From the NCBI GenBank assembly GCA_020637815.1, contig JACKJS010000001.1:992001-1056000 (forward strand): DNA of 64,000 nt. The letters run 5' to 3'. Shown here piece by piece: positions 33,676 to 43,444 of the stretch. A model generated the notes under the pieces. It ran no database searches and had not been told where the DNA came from. It was given only the letters and a program-made list of their open reading frames with translations. This DNA comes from Hyphomicrobiaceae bacterium. GTDB lineage: Bacteria > Pseudomonadota > Alphaproteobacteria > Rhizobiales > Methyloligellaceae. Position 1 is the stretch's first letter; the number at the start of each line of letters is the position of its first letter. Both the position numbers and the translations under genes were made by a program.

Positions 33676-36012
33676 ATGCCGATGACGGCTGGTTTCGGAA
33701 TTGAGAAGCTCGGGCTCATTTCGCTTCGTTACCCTTGGTTATGCCTTCTTTTCATCGCGCTGATCACGCCGCTCGCGATCTACGGTGCGGCTCATAACCG
33801 CTATTCGAGCGACGTCCGCGAGATTTTCCGCTCCGACGATCCGGCCTTCGTACAGCTCGACCTGCTCAACGAGCGTTTTCCCGACAGCCAACCCGACCTG
33901 CAAATCGTCGCCGAGTCGGAGAAGCCGTTCAGCACCAAAGATCTCGAAGCGCTACGCAAGCTTCACAACAGTCTCCTGAAGATCGATGGCGTCACCGGTG
34001 TCCTATCCATGTTCTCGGCCGTGACCGCGCCCGAGAATGGAGGCGAACCGCAACCCATCTTTCCCGAAGACCTCTCGAAACTGGAAAACTCGGAGGCGGC
34101 CAAGAAGGCGGTGATCGACCACCCACTGATCACCGGGAAACTCCTAAGTCCGGATTGGCGCCTGATGGTGTACGCCGTCTCGCTCAAGCAGCTTGCACAG
34201 GATACGGAGGGTCAGGAACAGGAGCAGGCCCTTGTCGCCGCAATCGGCAAGACCGTAAACGAAACCTTGGCTGGGACCGACGTGACCGCGCGCCTGACCG
34301 GGCTGGCGGTCATCCGCGACGAGATCCTTTCCGGACTGTCACGCGATCAGCGCATGTTCGGTCTGTTCGCGATCGGCATTGGTGTCGTGCTCTGCTGGAT
34401 CTTCCTGCGAAGCTTTCCGCTCATTGTCGTCGCCATCGTTCCCGCGATCGTTTCCGTCGCCTGGCTTCGCGGTGGGATGTGGCTGTTCGGCCAGGACATC
34501 AACCTTCTGACAGGCATCGCGCCGACGATCATCCTCGTCATTGCCCTGTCCGATTGCCTTCATCTTCTGTTCTCGGTACGCCGAGGGCTGTGGCGCGGCG
34601 AGAGCTTGGAGAGCGCGATCGAAGGTGCTGTCCGGCGGGTGGGCCCTGCCTGCGTGCTCACATCGCTGACGACGGGCCTTGCGATGTCGTCCCTGATCTG
34701 GATGCCGCACTCGTTTATTGCGCATTTCGGAATCACGACCGCCTCCGGCACGATTGTCGCCCTACTCATCACGCTGCTCACGGTCCCTGCGATGTCCCTG
34801 CTCTTGCTGCGCGGCTACGCCAAGCGGGCGAAGGACGAGCAACGGACCGATGCCGTGCGCCGTGGCATTGACGATCTGTGTGCCGGTGCCGCTCGGACCG
34901 TGGCCGCCTTTCCGCGTACCATCGCTATCGTTGGCTTGCTGCTCACCGTCGCGGGGTTCTGGCTCCATCTGTTGAACCAGCCGCAATACAGCTATGTGAG
35001 CAACATGCCGCCCCAAAGCACGGCCCTAAAAGCCATCAAGGACTACGATAAGAAGCTTTCCGGCGCCAATACGCTGGAAGTGCTGCTCTACTTCCCGAAA
35101 AACCATGCTCTGAAGTCCTACAAAACGATCGAGATCATTCGTGAGGTCCACAAGATCCTTGCGGCCGAACCCGCGCTCGGCGGTGTCACCTCGCTTCACA
35201 CGGTCGAGGATTGGCTGGGTGGCGGCGATGTCGGCGAGGACCGCCTGATCGACTTCCTCGAATCGAAGAATGCGCGCTCGTTCGCATCCAGCTTCGTGGC
35301 TCTGAAGGAGAACGCGATCCGGGTTTCGGCGCAGTTTCACGATATGACGTCGGATGAGCTGGAACCCATCCTCGATCACGTGAAGGCCCAGATGCAAAAG
35401 GTCGAGGCCAAGAACCCCGGGCTCCATATCGCGGTCACGGGCATCGTGCCGGTGTCCTCGCGCGCCAGCCACGAAATGATCCGCCAGCTGAACAGAAGCC
35501 TGATCATGGCGATCGGTCTCATTCTCATCCTGATCGGCGTCGGTATGCGTTCGCTGCGGGCCGGGCTCGCCAGTGTCCTGCCCAACCTGTTTCCCATCGC
35601 CATGGGCGGCGCCTATCTGAATCTCGTCGAGGGTGGCCTGGAATTCACCAGCCTTGTCGCTTTCTCGGTTGGGTTCGGCATCGCGGTGGACAGCACCATC
35701 CACTATCTGACCCGCTATCGTCTTGAGCGGGAGGACGTGACCAATATCGGTGAAGCCCTCCGAAAGACCACGATGGACGTGGGGCCCGTCGTCATCATGA
35801 GTACGCTGCTTATCGCCGGCGGCATCGGCACGACGATCATGAGCCGGCTGCCCACGGTGGCGCTTTACGGAACCATCGTCGTGATCGTGCTGATGTCCGC
35901 CGTGGTCGGCACCCTTCTGTTCCTGCCGGCCGTAATGTCGACGATGGAGCGCTACTGGCCCGCGCGCCGGAAACAAGAATCGGAAAACGAAACCGAAACA
36001 GAAGCCGCGTGA
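33676..36012 (+). CDS. RND-superfamily exporter of the MMPL/HAE3 type
   Basis: This 778-residue inner-membrane protein is a single-chain RND exporter. It has the two-fold plan: one helix (about 18-38), a periplasmic domain, five helices (about 225-380), a second periplasmic domain, and five helices (about 610-770) with the segment VGFGIAVDSTIHYLTRYRLER. The related SDCLHLLFSVRRGL lies in the first half. HAE3 members move lipids, hopanoids or hydrophobic molecules. No adaptor or channel is encoded beside it. There are two possible ATGs, at 33676 and 33682; the second has better spacing from AAGGA. The stop is one base from the convergent SDR stop. Confidence 0.85.
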   Translation: MPMTAGFGIEKLGLISLRYPWLCLLFIALITPLAIYGAAHNRYSSDVREIFRSDDPAFVQLDLLNERFPDSQPDLQIVAESEKPFSTKDLEALRKLHNSLLKIDGVTGVLSMFSAVTAPENGGEPQPIFPEDLSKLENSEAAKKAVIDHPLITGKLLSPDWRLMVYAVSLKQLAQDTEGQEQEQALVAAIGKTVNETLAGTDVTARLTGLAVIRDEILSGLSRDQRMFGLFAIGIGVVLCWIFLRSFPLIVVAIVPAIVSVAWLRGGMWLFGQDINLLTGIAPTIILVIALSDCLHLLFSVRRGLWRGESLESAIEGAVRRVGPACVLTSLTTGLAMSSLIWMPHSFIAHFGITTASGTIVALLITLLTVPAMSLLLLRGYAKRAKDEQRTDAVRRGIDDLCAGAARTVAAFPRTIAIVGLLLTVAGFWLHLLNQPQYSYVSNMPPQSTALKAIKDYDKKLSGANTLEVLLYFPKNHALKSYKTIEIIREVHKILAAEPALGGVTSLHTVEDWLGGGDVGEDRLIDFLESKNARSFASSFVALKENAIRVSAQFHDMTSDELEPILDHVKAQMQKVEAKNPGLHIAVTGIVPVSSRASHEMIRQLNRSLIMAIGLILILIGVGMRSLRAGLASVLPNLFPIAMGGAYLNLVEGGLEFTSLVAFSVGFGIAVDSTIHYLTRYRLEREDVTNIGEALRKTTMDVGPVVIMSTLLIAGGIGTTIMSRLPTVALYGTIVVIVLMSAVVGTLLFLPAVMSTMERYWPARRKQESENETETEAA

Positions 36013-36013
36013 C

Positions 36014-36859
36014 CTAGCGGGTTCGCGGAATTCCGAGATAGCGCGTCGTGCCCCGCCGGATCATGCGCGTCGGTAGCTTGCCCCGAAGGAAATAGTCGAG
36101 CTTGGCGAAGAAGCCGACCGGATAGCGAAATTTCGGGCGCGGCACTTCCAAGGCCTCTGCAATGACCTGCGCGACTTCGTCGGGATCGCGCGCATGTTTC
36201 GCCTCGTGGGCGTCCGCGCCGCGAAACACCAAGCGGGCCCAGGTCGTATAGGGGCCGCCCGGCGGCGTCACCCGCTTCGTCGTCCGCCATATCTCCGTTT
36301 TATAGGGTCCGGGTTCGACGAGAATGATGTCGATCCCGAAAGCGTCGAGTTCGAATGCGATGGACTCGGCCCATCCTTCCAGCGCCCATTTCGAGGCGCA
36401 GTAGATGGAGTTGGCCGGCTGACCGGCGAAGGCCGACTGGCTCGACACGCAGAGGATGCGGCCACGCCCCTGCGCGCGGAACGTCGGCAACAGCGCACGG
36501 GTCAGCCCAAGCACACCGAAAAAATTCGTCTCCATGACACGGCGGATGTCCTCATCGGGCATATCCTCGTGGGCGCCAGCGATGGCGACCCCCGCGTTGT
36601 GCACCACGGCATCGAGCGTGCCTCCGGTCTGCGCGAGAATCGAGGTAACCGCCGCGTCGATCGATTTCGGATCGTTGACATCGAGCGTCTCGAACGTCAC
36701 CTGGCCACCGGTGCCGGACTCGGCCAGCATTTTCTCCAGTGGACCCCGCTTCGACAGGTCCCGCATGGTGGCAAAGACGCGCCACCCCTCGGCGGCCAAG
36801 CGCTTGGCGGTGACCCTACCTATCCCCGTCGATGTTCCTGTAACCAGTACCGTTGCCAT
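36014..36859 (-). CDS. Short-chain dehydrogenase/reductase
   Basis: This 281-residue SDR has the nucleotide motif TGTSTGIG (residues 7-14), the NAG segment (VVHNAGVAIAG), the catalytic Ser in VSSQSAFAG and YCASK with Tyr and Lys, all intact. The classical layout plus a long C-terminal tail resembles the YbbO-like group. The substrate is unknown; an alcohol or aldehyde made by the AlkB-like enzyme 195 bases away on the other strand is one possibility, but the two genes diverge and need not be linked. Ribosome binding is weak (GGGACGG). Confidence 0.85.
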   Translation of the reverse strand: MATVLVTGTSTGIGRVTAKRLAAEGWRVFATMRDLSKRGPLEKMLAESGTGGQVTFETLDVNDPKSIDAAVTSILAQTGGTLDAVVHNAGVAIAGAHEDMPDEDIRRVMETNFFGVLGLTRALLPTFRAQGRGRILCVSSQSAFAGQPANSIYCASKWALEGWAESIAFELDAFGIDIILVEPGPYKTEIWRTTKRVTPPGGPYTTWARLVFRGADAHEAKHARDPDEVAQVIAEALEVPRPKFRYPVGFFAKLDYFLRGKLPTRMIRRGTTRYLGIPRTR

Positions 36860-36955
36860 GTGGCCCGTGCCCGTCCCGTCGCAATCGTTTCAGTCGCCGC
36901 CTGCGCTCAAGGCGATGTGGCTTCCGTGACCGAATCTCTACACTCTCGAGAGAAT

Positions 36956-36969
36956 TTGTCCGGCATCAA
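36956..36969. promoter_or_regulatory. Possible FixK/FNR-like box upstream of the AlkB-like gene
   Basis: TTG-N8-CAA occurs at 36956-36969 (left half TTGT, right half TCAA), centred about 91 bases before the AlkB-like start. The right half-site fits the FixK consensus but the left has T in place of A or C. TATGTA at 36996-37001 is a possible -10 at roughly class II distance. It is a weaker match than the boxes at ccoN and the FixT-like gene. Confidence 0.3.
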
Positions 36970-37053
36970 ACTATGGCTTTTCCTTGCGGACTAGGTATGT
37001 AGCATAGTGTCGGTCGACACAGGCAATCTCAAGCGTGCACAAAGAGAAAGGTC

Positions 37054-38178
37054 GTGGTTCCGTCCACAGATCAGGCGAAGAGTGGCCGTTCGTTGGCGTC
37101 GGGGGTGCTAGCCGCCGGACAATATGCGTCGGCCAATATTCTGCTTCTGCTCGGCTCCGCGTCGCTGTTCGTCGGCGGGTGGACGCCGTTCGTGGTCATC
37201 CTATTAATCATGGTGTTCGGATCGTTCGCCGACGAAATCAGCGGCGACGATTGGGACCGGCTTGGCGACCGCGCCAAGACGTTCTTTAACCTCAATCTCT
37301 ATCTTTCGCTTCCGCTGATGTGCCTGCTGGCCATATTGCTGGCGCTGTTTTCGCGCGGCCACAGCTTCACCGGCCAGCCGTTGCAAATGATCGGGGGCAT
37401 CTGGGTCGCCGGATACCTGTTCGCCCTCGTCGGCGCCACGGTCGGTCACGAGCTGACCCACCGTCAGGGGCGCCTACCGCAAACGGCCGCGCACCTGTTG
37501 CTGGGATTCACCGGGAACACCTCGTTCGTGATCTACCATGTTCACGTCCATCACAGACAGGTCGGCATGTACGACGACGCATCGACCGCCCGCCGGGGCG
37601 AACGGCTCCGCTCATTCGTAGCGCGGGCCATCTATCGGCAATTCACGCAGGCCGGGAATATCGAAACCGCGCGTCTTCGCCGGCGGGGGCTTCCGGTCTG
37701 GTCCCGTCACAATAGGCTGATTCAGGCTCATGCCGCCCCGCTCGCCATCTTCGCCGTCGTCGCGGCAATTGGTGGCCCCTTCGCCATTCTCATATTCGGG
37801 CTTGCCGCGATTCTCGGACGTCTCTTGCACGAGCTGGTCAACTTCGTGCAGCACTTCGGCCTCGTGCGCGCGGAAAATGCGCCCATCCGGCCGAGGCATA
37901 GCTGGGACTGCTATCGCAGGGTCTCGAACGTCCTGCATTACAACCTGCCCCGGCATTCGGACCATCACATGTTCGCCACCAAGCCGTTCTGGCGCCTGGA
38001 TGCGCTGGAGGACACGCCCATGCTGCCTTACGGCTATCAGACGATGGCAACGTTCGCGCTCATTCCGCCGCTATGGCGCAATATCATGCGGGGACTTTTG
38101 AAGGATTGGGACGCCCGCTTCGCAAGCGACGCCGAACGCGAGATCATCCGCGCCCGGGGTTGGGAAGGATTAGCCTAG
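37054..38178 (+). CDS. AlkB-like membrane di-iron hydroxylase
   Basis: This 374-residue protein has six membrane helices and the His boxes of the alkane monooxygenase and fatty-acid hydroxylase superfamily: HELTH at 132-136, HVHVHH at 162-167, NFVQHFGL near 265 and PRHSDHH at 299-305. These should hold a di-iron site that hydroxylates an alkyl chain with O2. It is closest in layout to AlkB, but the second box HVHVHHRQVG differs from the usual EHxxGHH. No rubredoxin is encoded nearby. The start is a GTG after AAAGG, which is not certain. An alkane, fatty acid or hopanoid-like substrate is possible. Confidence 0.8.
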   Translation: MVPSTDQAKSGRSLASGVLAAGQYASANILLLLGSASLFVGGWTPFVVILLIMVFGSFADEISGDDWDRLGDRAKTFFNLNLYLSLPLMCLLAILLALFSRGHSFTGQPLQMIGGIWVAGYLFALVGATVGHELTHRQGRLPQTAAHLLLGFTGNTSFVIYHVHVHHRQVGMYDDASTARRGERLRSFVARAIYRQFTQAGNIETARLRRRGLPVWSRHNRLIQAHAAPLAIFAVVAAIGGPFAILIFGLAAILGRLLHELVNFVQHFGLVRAENAPIRPRHSWDCYRRVSNVLHYNLPRHSDHHMFATKPFWRLDALEDTPMLPYGYQTMATFALIPPLWRNIMRGLLKDWDARFASDAEREIIRARGWEGLA

Positions 38179-38205
38179 CTCGACGACGGCCAATCTCGGG
38201 GACCC

Positions 38206-38400
38206 TCACTTCGCGGGAGAGGATTTCGCCTTTTTGCCCCGCGACGGATTGGGGTCCACGGGAGGTTCGTCCTCCAGCGCGCGATAGGCCGCCCCATCCA
38301 AATCGTCGAACTGCCCCGTCCGCAGGGACCAGAGGAAGGCAGCGAGCCCCATCCCGCCCAGAAAGAGCGCCGAGGGTACGAGCCAAGCCAACGCTGTCAT
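38206..38400 (-). CDS. ccoS: cbb3 oxidase maturation protein CcoS (FixS)
   Basis: CcoS is a small membrane protein needed to insert cofactors into cbb3 oxidase. The 64-residue product has one helix (about 4-24) and then the family's SLRTGQFDDLDGAAYRALED motif, followed by a Lys-rich tail. It starts six bases after the ccoI stop and is the last gene of the run. The AlkB-like gene ends 27 bases away on the other strand; no clear terminator is seen between them. Confidence 0.92.
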   Translation of the reverse strand: MTALAWLVPSALFLGGMGLAAFLWSLRTGQFDDLDGAAYRALEDEPPVDPNPSRGKKAKSSPAK

Positions 38401-38406
38401 GAGCGC

Positions 38407-40593
38407 TTACCTCCTTGCAAGCCGCGTCGCGTTGAGCGTCACGAGTATCGATGAACTCGACATCACGATAGCGGCGATCAGCGGCGTCACGAACCCCAGC
38501 ATCGCCAAGGGGACGCAGATGGCATTATACACCAGCGCGACGCCGAAATTCTGAAATGCCATGCGGCGGGCACGCGAGCCAGTCTCGATGGTCTCGACCA
38601 CGGGCTCCAGGGGTCGCCCCTGAAAGATAAAATCCGCGGCCCGCTGACTGAGGTCGGCCGCCGTCGCCGGCGAAATAGAGGCATGCGCGGCCGCGAGCGC
38701 CGGCGCATCGTTCAAACCATCGCCCACCATGAGGACTTTGCGTCCTTCACGCGCGCGTTCTTCGAGCCAGGCGATCTTTCCGGCCGGCTTCAGCTGCCCG
38801 GCGAACTCCCCGATCCCCACGTCTTCGGCCGTGCGAGCAACAACGGCGTCCCGGTCCCCGGAAAGTAGCGCCACGGCCAGTCCACGTCTCTTGAGCGCGG
38901 CAACCGTCTTGGCGGAATCCGGACGCAACGTGTCGGCGAATCGGAAACGGAGCGGCGGCGATTCTCCGCGCCGGTACCAGACTTCGGCGGTTTCTCCGCC
39001 GGCACTCTCAACGCCGCACCAGACAGCCGAGCCCAGGCGCTCCTCACCGTTCGGCGTAACCAGGAGAAGCCCCTCGCCGGGCGTCTCCTGGACGTCCTTC
39101 GCCGCTTGCACGGACCCGAGCCGCTCCTTCGCGGCGGCCACTAGCGCTTGAGAGAACGGATGACGGCTGCCACTTGCAAGCGCCGCGGCAGCGGCCAACG
39201 TCTCGGACGGCGCGGTATCGGCGTCGAGAAGACGGGGCTGACCAAGCGTCAACGTCCCCGTCTTATCGAAGACGACCGTATCGATCTCCGCGATGCGTTC
39301 GAGCCCATCGGGCACTTTGACCATGACGCCGCGCTTGAACAGCCGAGACGCGGCGGCGATCTGAACGACCGGAACCGCAAGGGCAAGAGCGCATGGACAG
39401 GTAATGATGAGAACGGCGATGGCGTAGGTTAGCGCCGTTTGCCACGTCGCGCCGAACGCAAGCCAGCCGGCGAATGTCGCAAGCCCGAGCCCGTGAACGG
39501 CGGGCGCGTAGATCTGCGCGGCCCGGTCGGCAAGCACGCGGTAACGCGCCTTCCCCTGCTCGGCAGCCATCATCAACCGGCTGATTTCCGCAAGGAGCGT
39601 CGCATTGTCCGCCGCGGTCACCTCGATTTCGAGGCTGCGCGTCAGATTGAGCGTGCCGGCATAGACGACCGTGCCGTCTTCGACGGCAACCGGCATGGTC
39701 TCTCCCGTAATCAGGCTTTGATCGATCTCCCCAGTCCCGCCGACGACGACGCCGTCGGCACCGACGCGCTCACCGACGGCGACCAGCATCCGGTCGCCGG
39801 CACGCAGCGTGTTGGCCGGAACCTTGGATTGGGTGCCGTCCGCGGCGATTACCGTGGCGATGCCGCTTTGCAGGCTGAGAAGATTCTGGGCCTCGCCACG
39901 CGCGCGGACCCGCAGGGCCTCATCGAGATAGCGGCCGACCAACAGAAAGAACAGCAACGTTACGGCCGCGTCGAAATAAACCTGCTCGCTCGCGCGCATG
40001 GTCTGGTAGACGCTCATCCCCGTCGCCAGGATAATGGCGAGCGAGATCGGCACATCCATGTTGAGGCGGCGTCCCTTCAGGGCCGAGAGCGCCGAAACGA
40101 AAAACGGCTCGCCCGCATAGACGACCGTCGGCAGGGCGATCAAAGCGGAAAGCCAGCGAAACATCTGCGCGAGCGCGGGCTCCATGTCTCCGCCTTCGCC
40201 CGACCAAACGGCGATGGAGATGAGCATGATGTTCATAGCGGCAAAACCCGCCACGGCCACGCGCCGAAGAAGATAGCGCTGGCGCTGATCGCCGCGATCC
40301 TGTTTCGCAGCCTCGATTGGCGCGGCATCGAAGCCCACCCGGTCAAGCGCGCCGATCACGTCGGCCTCGCTCACCTCGGCGGGGTCGTAGGTCACGGTTA
40401 CCCGCTTGGCGGCAAGAGAGGCGCGCGCCGTCTCGACGCCCGGCACGCGCATAGCCGCCCGCTCGACCGTGCGGAGGCAAGCGCCGCAGTGCATGTCATC
40501 GACCGCCAGTGTCATCGTCGCCGGCTCGGGCCCGGCACTTTCCGTCTCGAGCGATACGGAGCCTTTCACGCGGCTGGCCGGTGAGCCGGTCAT
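38407..40593 (-). CDS. ccoI: Copper-exporting P1B ATPase CcoI (FixI)
   Basis: CcoI delivers copper to the periplasm or membrane for CcoN assembly. The 728-residue enzyme has a heavy-metal-associated domain with MHCGACLRTVE (CxxC, residues 34-44), eight membrane helices, the transport motif CPCALA, the phosphorylation motif DKTGTLT and the hinge GDGLNDAP. The ATG overlaps the ccoH stop (ATGA). The order G-H-I-S is the standard cbb3 assembly operon. Confidence 0.95.
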   Translation of the reverse strand: MTGSPASRVKGSVSLETESAGPEPATMTLAVDDMHCGACLRTVERAAMRVPGVETARASLAAKRVTVTYDPAEVSEADVIGALDRVGFDAAPIEAAKQDRGDQRQRYLLRRVAVAGFAAMNIMLISIAVWSGEGGDMEPALAQMFRWLSALIALPTVVYAGEPFFVSALSALKGRRLNMDVPISLAIILATGMSVYQTMRASEQVYFDAAVTLLFFLLVGRYLDEALRVRARGEAQNLLSLQSGIATVIAADGTQSKVPANTLRAGDRMLVAVGERVGADGVVVGGTGEIDQSLITGETMPVAVEDGTVVYAGTLNLTRSLEIEVTAADNATLLAEISRLMMAAEQGKARYRVLADRAAQIYAPAVHGLGLATFAGWLAFGATWQTALTYAIAVLIITCPCALALAVPVVQIAAASRLFKRGVMVKVPDGLERIAEIDTVVFDKTGTLTLGQPRLLDADTAPSETLAAAAALASGSRHPFSQALVAAAKERLGSVQAAKDVQETPGEGLLLVTPNGEERLGSAVWCGVESAGGETAEVWYRRGESPPLRFRFADTLRPDSAKTVAALKRRGLAVALLSGDRDAVVARTAEDVGIGEFAGQLKPAGKIAWLEERAREGRKVLMVGDGLNDAPALAAAHASISPATAADLSQRAADFIFQGRPLEPVVETIETGSRARRMAFQNFGVALVYNAICVPLAMLGFVTPLIAAIVMSSSSILVTLNATRLARR

Positions 40594-41093
40594 GATCCCT
40601 CAGGCACCATCAACCGCTTCTTGAGGCGATGGACCGTCGGACCGCCCTTGCGTTCGGCCGACTCGGCGCTTAGCACCCAGTTGCCGGGCTTGAGCGCCAC
40701 GTCGGACACATAGAAGCCTTCGGACCATTCGCGGAAGGCAATGGACCGGTCGTCCCACTTCTCCGCCGGACGCGCGAGCGTCCCGGTGATCGAGAGGCCC
40801 GACACCGGCGCTCTCGCGGAGTCGGTGAATTGCAGGGTCAGTCTTTGCGCCTTGCCGTCATAGTCGGCGCGCGCATCCCAGCCGAGGGCGGCCTGACGTT
40901 CGGCCTCGGCGAGCGTCTCGTTGTAGTTGAGACCGCTGCGATACGGATCGGGGCGATCGCCGCCGCTGAACGTGGATACGGCGTAGTAGACCAGCAAACC
41001 GTTCGCCAGGAACATCACACCGAAGAAGGCGATGAGGCCAAGCAGCACATGCCGCCCTGTCACCGTATGGGGAAACCGCGCCGCCGTACTCAT
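40590..41093 (-). CDS. ccoH: cbb3 oxidase assembly protein CcoH (FixH)
   Basis: FixH is a bitopic membrane protein that associates with the cbb3 complex during assembly. The 167-residue product has one N-terminal helix (about 12-35: HVLLGLIAFFGVMFLANGLLV) and a periplasmic domain with YRSGLNYNETLAEAERQAALGW, the family hallmark. It overlaps ccoG and ccoI by four bases on either side, so the three are translationally coupled. Confidence 0.93.
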   Translation of the reverse strand: MSTAARFPHTVTGRHVLLGLIAFFGVMFLANGLLVYYAVSTFSGGDRPDPYRSGLNYNETLAEAERQAALGWDARADYDGKAQRLTLQFTDSARAPVSGLSITGTLARPAEKWDDRSIAFREWSEGFYVSDVALKPGNWVLSAESAERKGGPTVHRLKKRLMVPEGS

Positions 41094-42556
41094 TTTGCCG
41101 TCCCGCTCTTCGGCGGTCCCTGGAACATCGCGTCGTGCTCCGTCTGGGTTCCGTCGGCGATGTCGGTCACGACGAGTTTGAAGGGCGTGGCTTGACTGGA
41201 AAGCGCGCCAACTCCCGCCTTGTCCAGCGCAACATAAAGCTTGACCGCCTGAATATTGTCCGGCGGCACCGGCACGACGCCGCCTTCGTGCCCAATCATC
41301 TGCACTTTCGCGTCCGGCAAGCCATCAACGCTGATCTTAAAGGCACGCGGGACATATTGCTTGTTCAGAAGCTTGACTTCGTAACCGTTGCGCACGCCGC
41401 CGTCGGAGAGTTTGACGTAGAGCGGATTGCGATCGTGCAGGACGTTCACCTCGAGCACGGGACGGACCAACAGTGCGACGAGCATGATGGTGCCCACAAG
41501 CGCAATGGCGCCCGCGTAGAAAAGGACACGCGAACGGAAAAGCCGTAACGGCGCGGCCTCCTGGACTCCAGCATCGAGGTTACGAATCGTGTCGTAGGCG
41601 ATCAGACCCCGCGGCCGACCGACCTTGTCCATGATTTCGTCGCAGGCATCGATGCACAACGCGCATTGGATGCATTCGTGTTGCGCACCGTCCCGGATGT
41701 CGATGCCAGCAGGACACACCGCGACGCATTGACGGCAATCGATGCAATCGCCTCGTCCTTCCCAGGTCTCGCCCGCCTTGTGCGGTCCGTTAGGTTCGCC
41801 CCGCCAGGTCCGGTAGGAGATCAACAGGGAGTCGCGATCGAACATCGCGCCCTGAATACGCGGCCACGGGCACATATAGGTGCACACCTGTTCACGCGCG
41901 ATGCCGCCCAGCACGTAGGTGGTCAGCGTGAACATGCCGATAAAGAGATACGCGACCATCGGCGCGCTGAAAGTCACAAGTTGCTTGGCGAGGGTCGGTG
42001 CGTCCGCGAAATAGAACACCCAGGCGCCACCCGTTGCGATCGCGATCAGCAGCCAGGTCAGATGCGTGATGCCCTTGCGCCAGATGCTTTCGAACGCCCA
42101 AGGATTCTTATCGAGCCGCAACCGCGCATTGCGGTCGCCCTGCCAGAAGCGTTCCACCGCAATCATGAGGTCCGTCCAAACCGTTTGGGGACAGGTGTAA
42201 CCGCACCAAACGCGCCCGGCGATGGAGGTGATCAGAAACAGAGCCAGAGCCGCCAGCACAAGCAAGCCGGTGATGAAGTAGAATTCCTGAGGCCAGATTT
42301 CCAGAAAGAAGAAATAGAAGCGCCGCGCCGGCAGATCGACCAAGACGGCTTGGTCTGGCAGATACGGCCCGCGGTCCCAACGCAACCAAGGCAGCAGATA
42401 ATAGATGCCCAGCGTGACGGCCATGACGATCCACTTGATCGTCCGGAAGCGGCCATGCGCCTCCTTTGGGTAGATCTTGACGCGACTTGCGTAGAGCTCG
42501 CCTCCCCCGGAGGAAGGCGCTCCGCCACTACTAAACTCCATATGCGCCATGTTCAT
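41090..42556 (-). CDS. ccoG: cbb3 oxidase accessory protein CcoG (FixG)
   Basis: CcoG is a membrane-bound ferredoxin-like protein, thought to reduce Cu(II) for CcoI. The 488 residues have five or so helices, the YTCPQTVWTDLM motif, and two 4Fe-4S clusters in CIDCRQCVAVCP and CIQCALCIDACD, followed by an Ig-like periplasmic C-terminal domain. It starts 18 bases after the ccoP stop. The ATG at 42556 has an alternative 6 bases on; ribosome binding is weak. Confidence 0.95.
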   Translation of the reverse strand: MNMAHMEFSSGGAPSSGGGELYASRVKIYPKEAHGRFRTIKWIVMAVTLGIYYLLPWLRWDRGPYLPDQAVLVDLPARRFYFFFLEIWPQEFYFITGLLVLAALALFLITSIAGRVWCGYTCPQTVWTDLMIAVERFWQGDRNARLRLDKNPWAFESIWRKGITHLTWLLIAIATGGAWVFYFADAPTLAKQLVTFSAPMVAYLFIGMFTLTTYVLGGIAREQVCTYMCPWPRIQGAMFDRDSLLISYRTWRGEPNGPHKAGETWEGRGDCIDCRQCVAVCPAGIDIRDGAQHECIQCALCIDACDEIMDKVGRPRGLIAYDTIRNLDAGVQEAAPLRLFRSRVLFYAGAIALVGTIMLVALLVRPVLEVNVLHDRNPLYVKLSDGGVRNGYEVKLLNKQYVPRAFKISVDGLPDAKVQMIGHEGGVVPVPPDNIQAVKLYVALDKAGVGALSSQATPFKLVVTDIADGTQTEHDAMFQGPPKSGTAK

Positions 42557-42574
42557 CCCATATCGGTTGGGGCG

Positions 42575-43441
42575 CTATTGACCGCCACCCAAGGAGTGAA
42601 CGTAGATCGCCAGTTCCTTGACCGTGGCCGGATCGAGACGCCCAGCCCAAGCCGGCATCATGCCCGCGCGGCTGTTGGTGATCGTCTCGACGATCGTCGC
42701 CTTGTCGCCGCCGTAAAGCCAAAGCTGGTCGGTGAGGTTGGGCGCGCCGAGCGCTTGATTGCCCATCCCGTCCGGACCGTGGCAGGCCGCGCAATTGGTC
42801 GCGAAGATTTCCTTGCCGCGCGCGGCGGCTTCCTCATCGTCCGCATTGCCCGACAGCGACATGACAAACTCGGCCGCGTCGGAAACCTGATTGGGCTTCA
42901 GCATACCAAGCTTGCCGAAGGCCGGCATTTGGCTCATGTGCGTCTGATCGTCCTCGGCGCGGATGCCGTGCTGAATGGTCTGATGGATCGCATCGAGCGT
43001 TCCGCCCCACAGCCAGGCATCGTCCCGCAAGTTCGGATAACCGGCTCCACCTTGGGCGCCACGGCCATGACACGGCGCGCAGTTGTCGCCGAACGCCGCC
43101 GCACCGCCTGCAAGCGCGAAATTCAAAAGCTCCGGATCCGCCTTGATCGCTTCCAAATCGGCGGCCGCGATCTTGTCGCGGAATACGGCCTTCTCGGCTT
43201 GCGACTGAGCCAAATCTTCGGAGACTCGCTCGCGCTGGCTATAGCCGAAATAGCCCTTCGTGTAGGACGACACGGTCGGCCAGGCCGGATAGACGATCCA
43301 ATAGCCGATGGCCCAGATGATCGTGGCGTAGAAGGTGTAAAGCCACCATTTGGGCAACGGATTGTTGAGCTCCGCGATACCGTCCCAGGAATGACCGGTC
43401 GTCTCGGTGCTTCCCGATGTTTTGGCTTTCTCTTTGGCCAT
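42575..43441 (-). CDS. ccoP: cbb3 cytochrome oxidase diheme subunit CcoP
   Basis: CcoP feeds electrons to CcoO and CcoN. The 288-residue protein has an N-terminal membrane helix (about 38-58) and two class I heme c sites, CAPCH and CAACH, with distal Met residues (HMSQMPAFG and AGMMPAWAG). Both sites are intact. It follows ccoQ by three bases and precedes ccoG by 18, so structural and assembly genes are one unit here. Confidence 0.96.
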   Translation of the reverse strand: MAKEKAKTSGSTETTGHSWDGIAELNNPLPKWWLYTFYATIIWAIGYWIVYPAWPTVSSYTKGYFGYSQRERVSEDLAQSQAEKAVFRDKIAAADLEAIKADPELLNFALAGGAAAFGDNCAPCHGRGAQGGAGYPNLRDDAWLWGGTLDAIHQTIQHGIRAEDDQTHMSQMPAFGKLGMLKPNQVSDAAEFVMSLSGNADDEEAAARGKEIFATNCAACHGPDGMGNQALGAPNLTDQLWLYGGDKATIVETITNSRAGMMPAWAGRLDPATVKELAIYVHSLGGGQ

Positions 43442-43444
43442 GGC

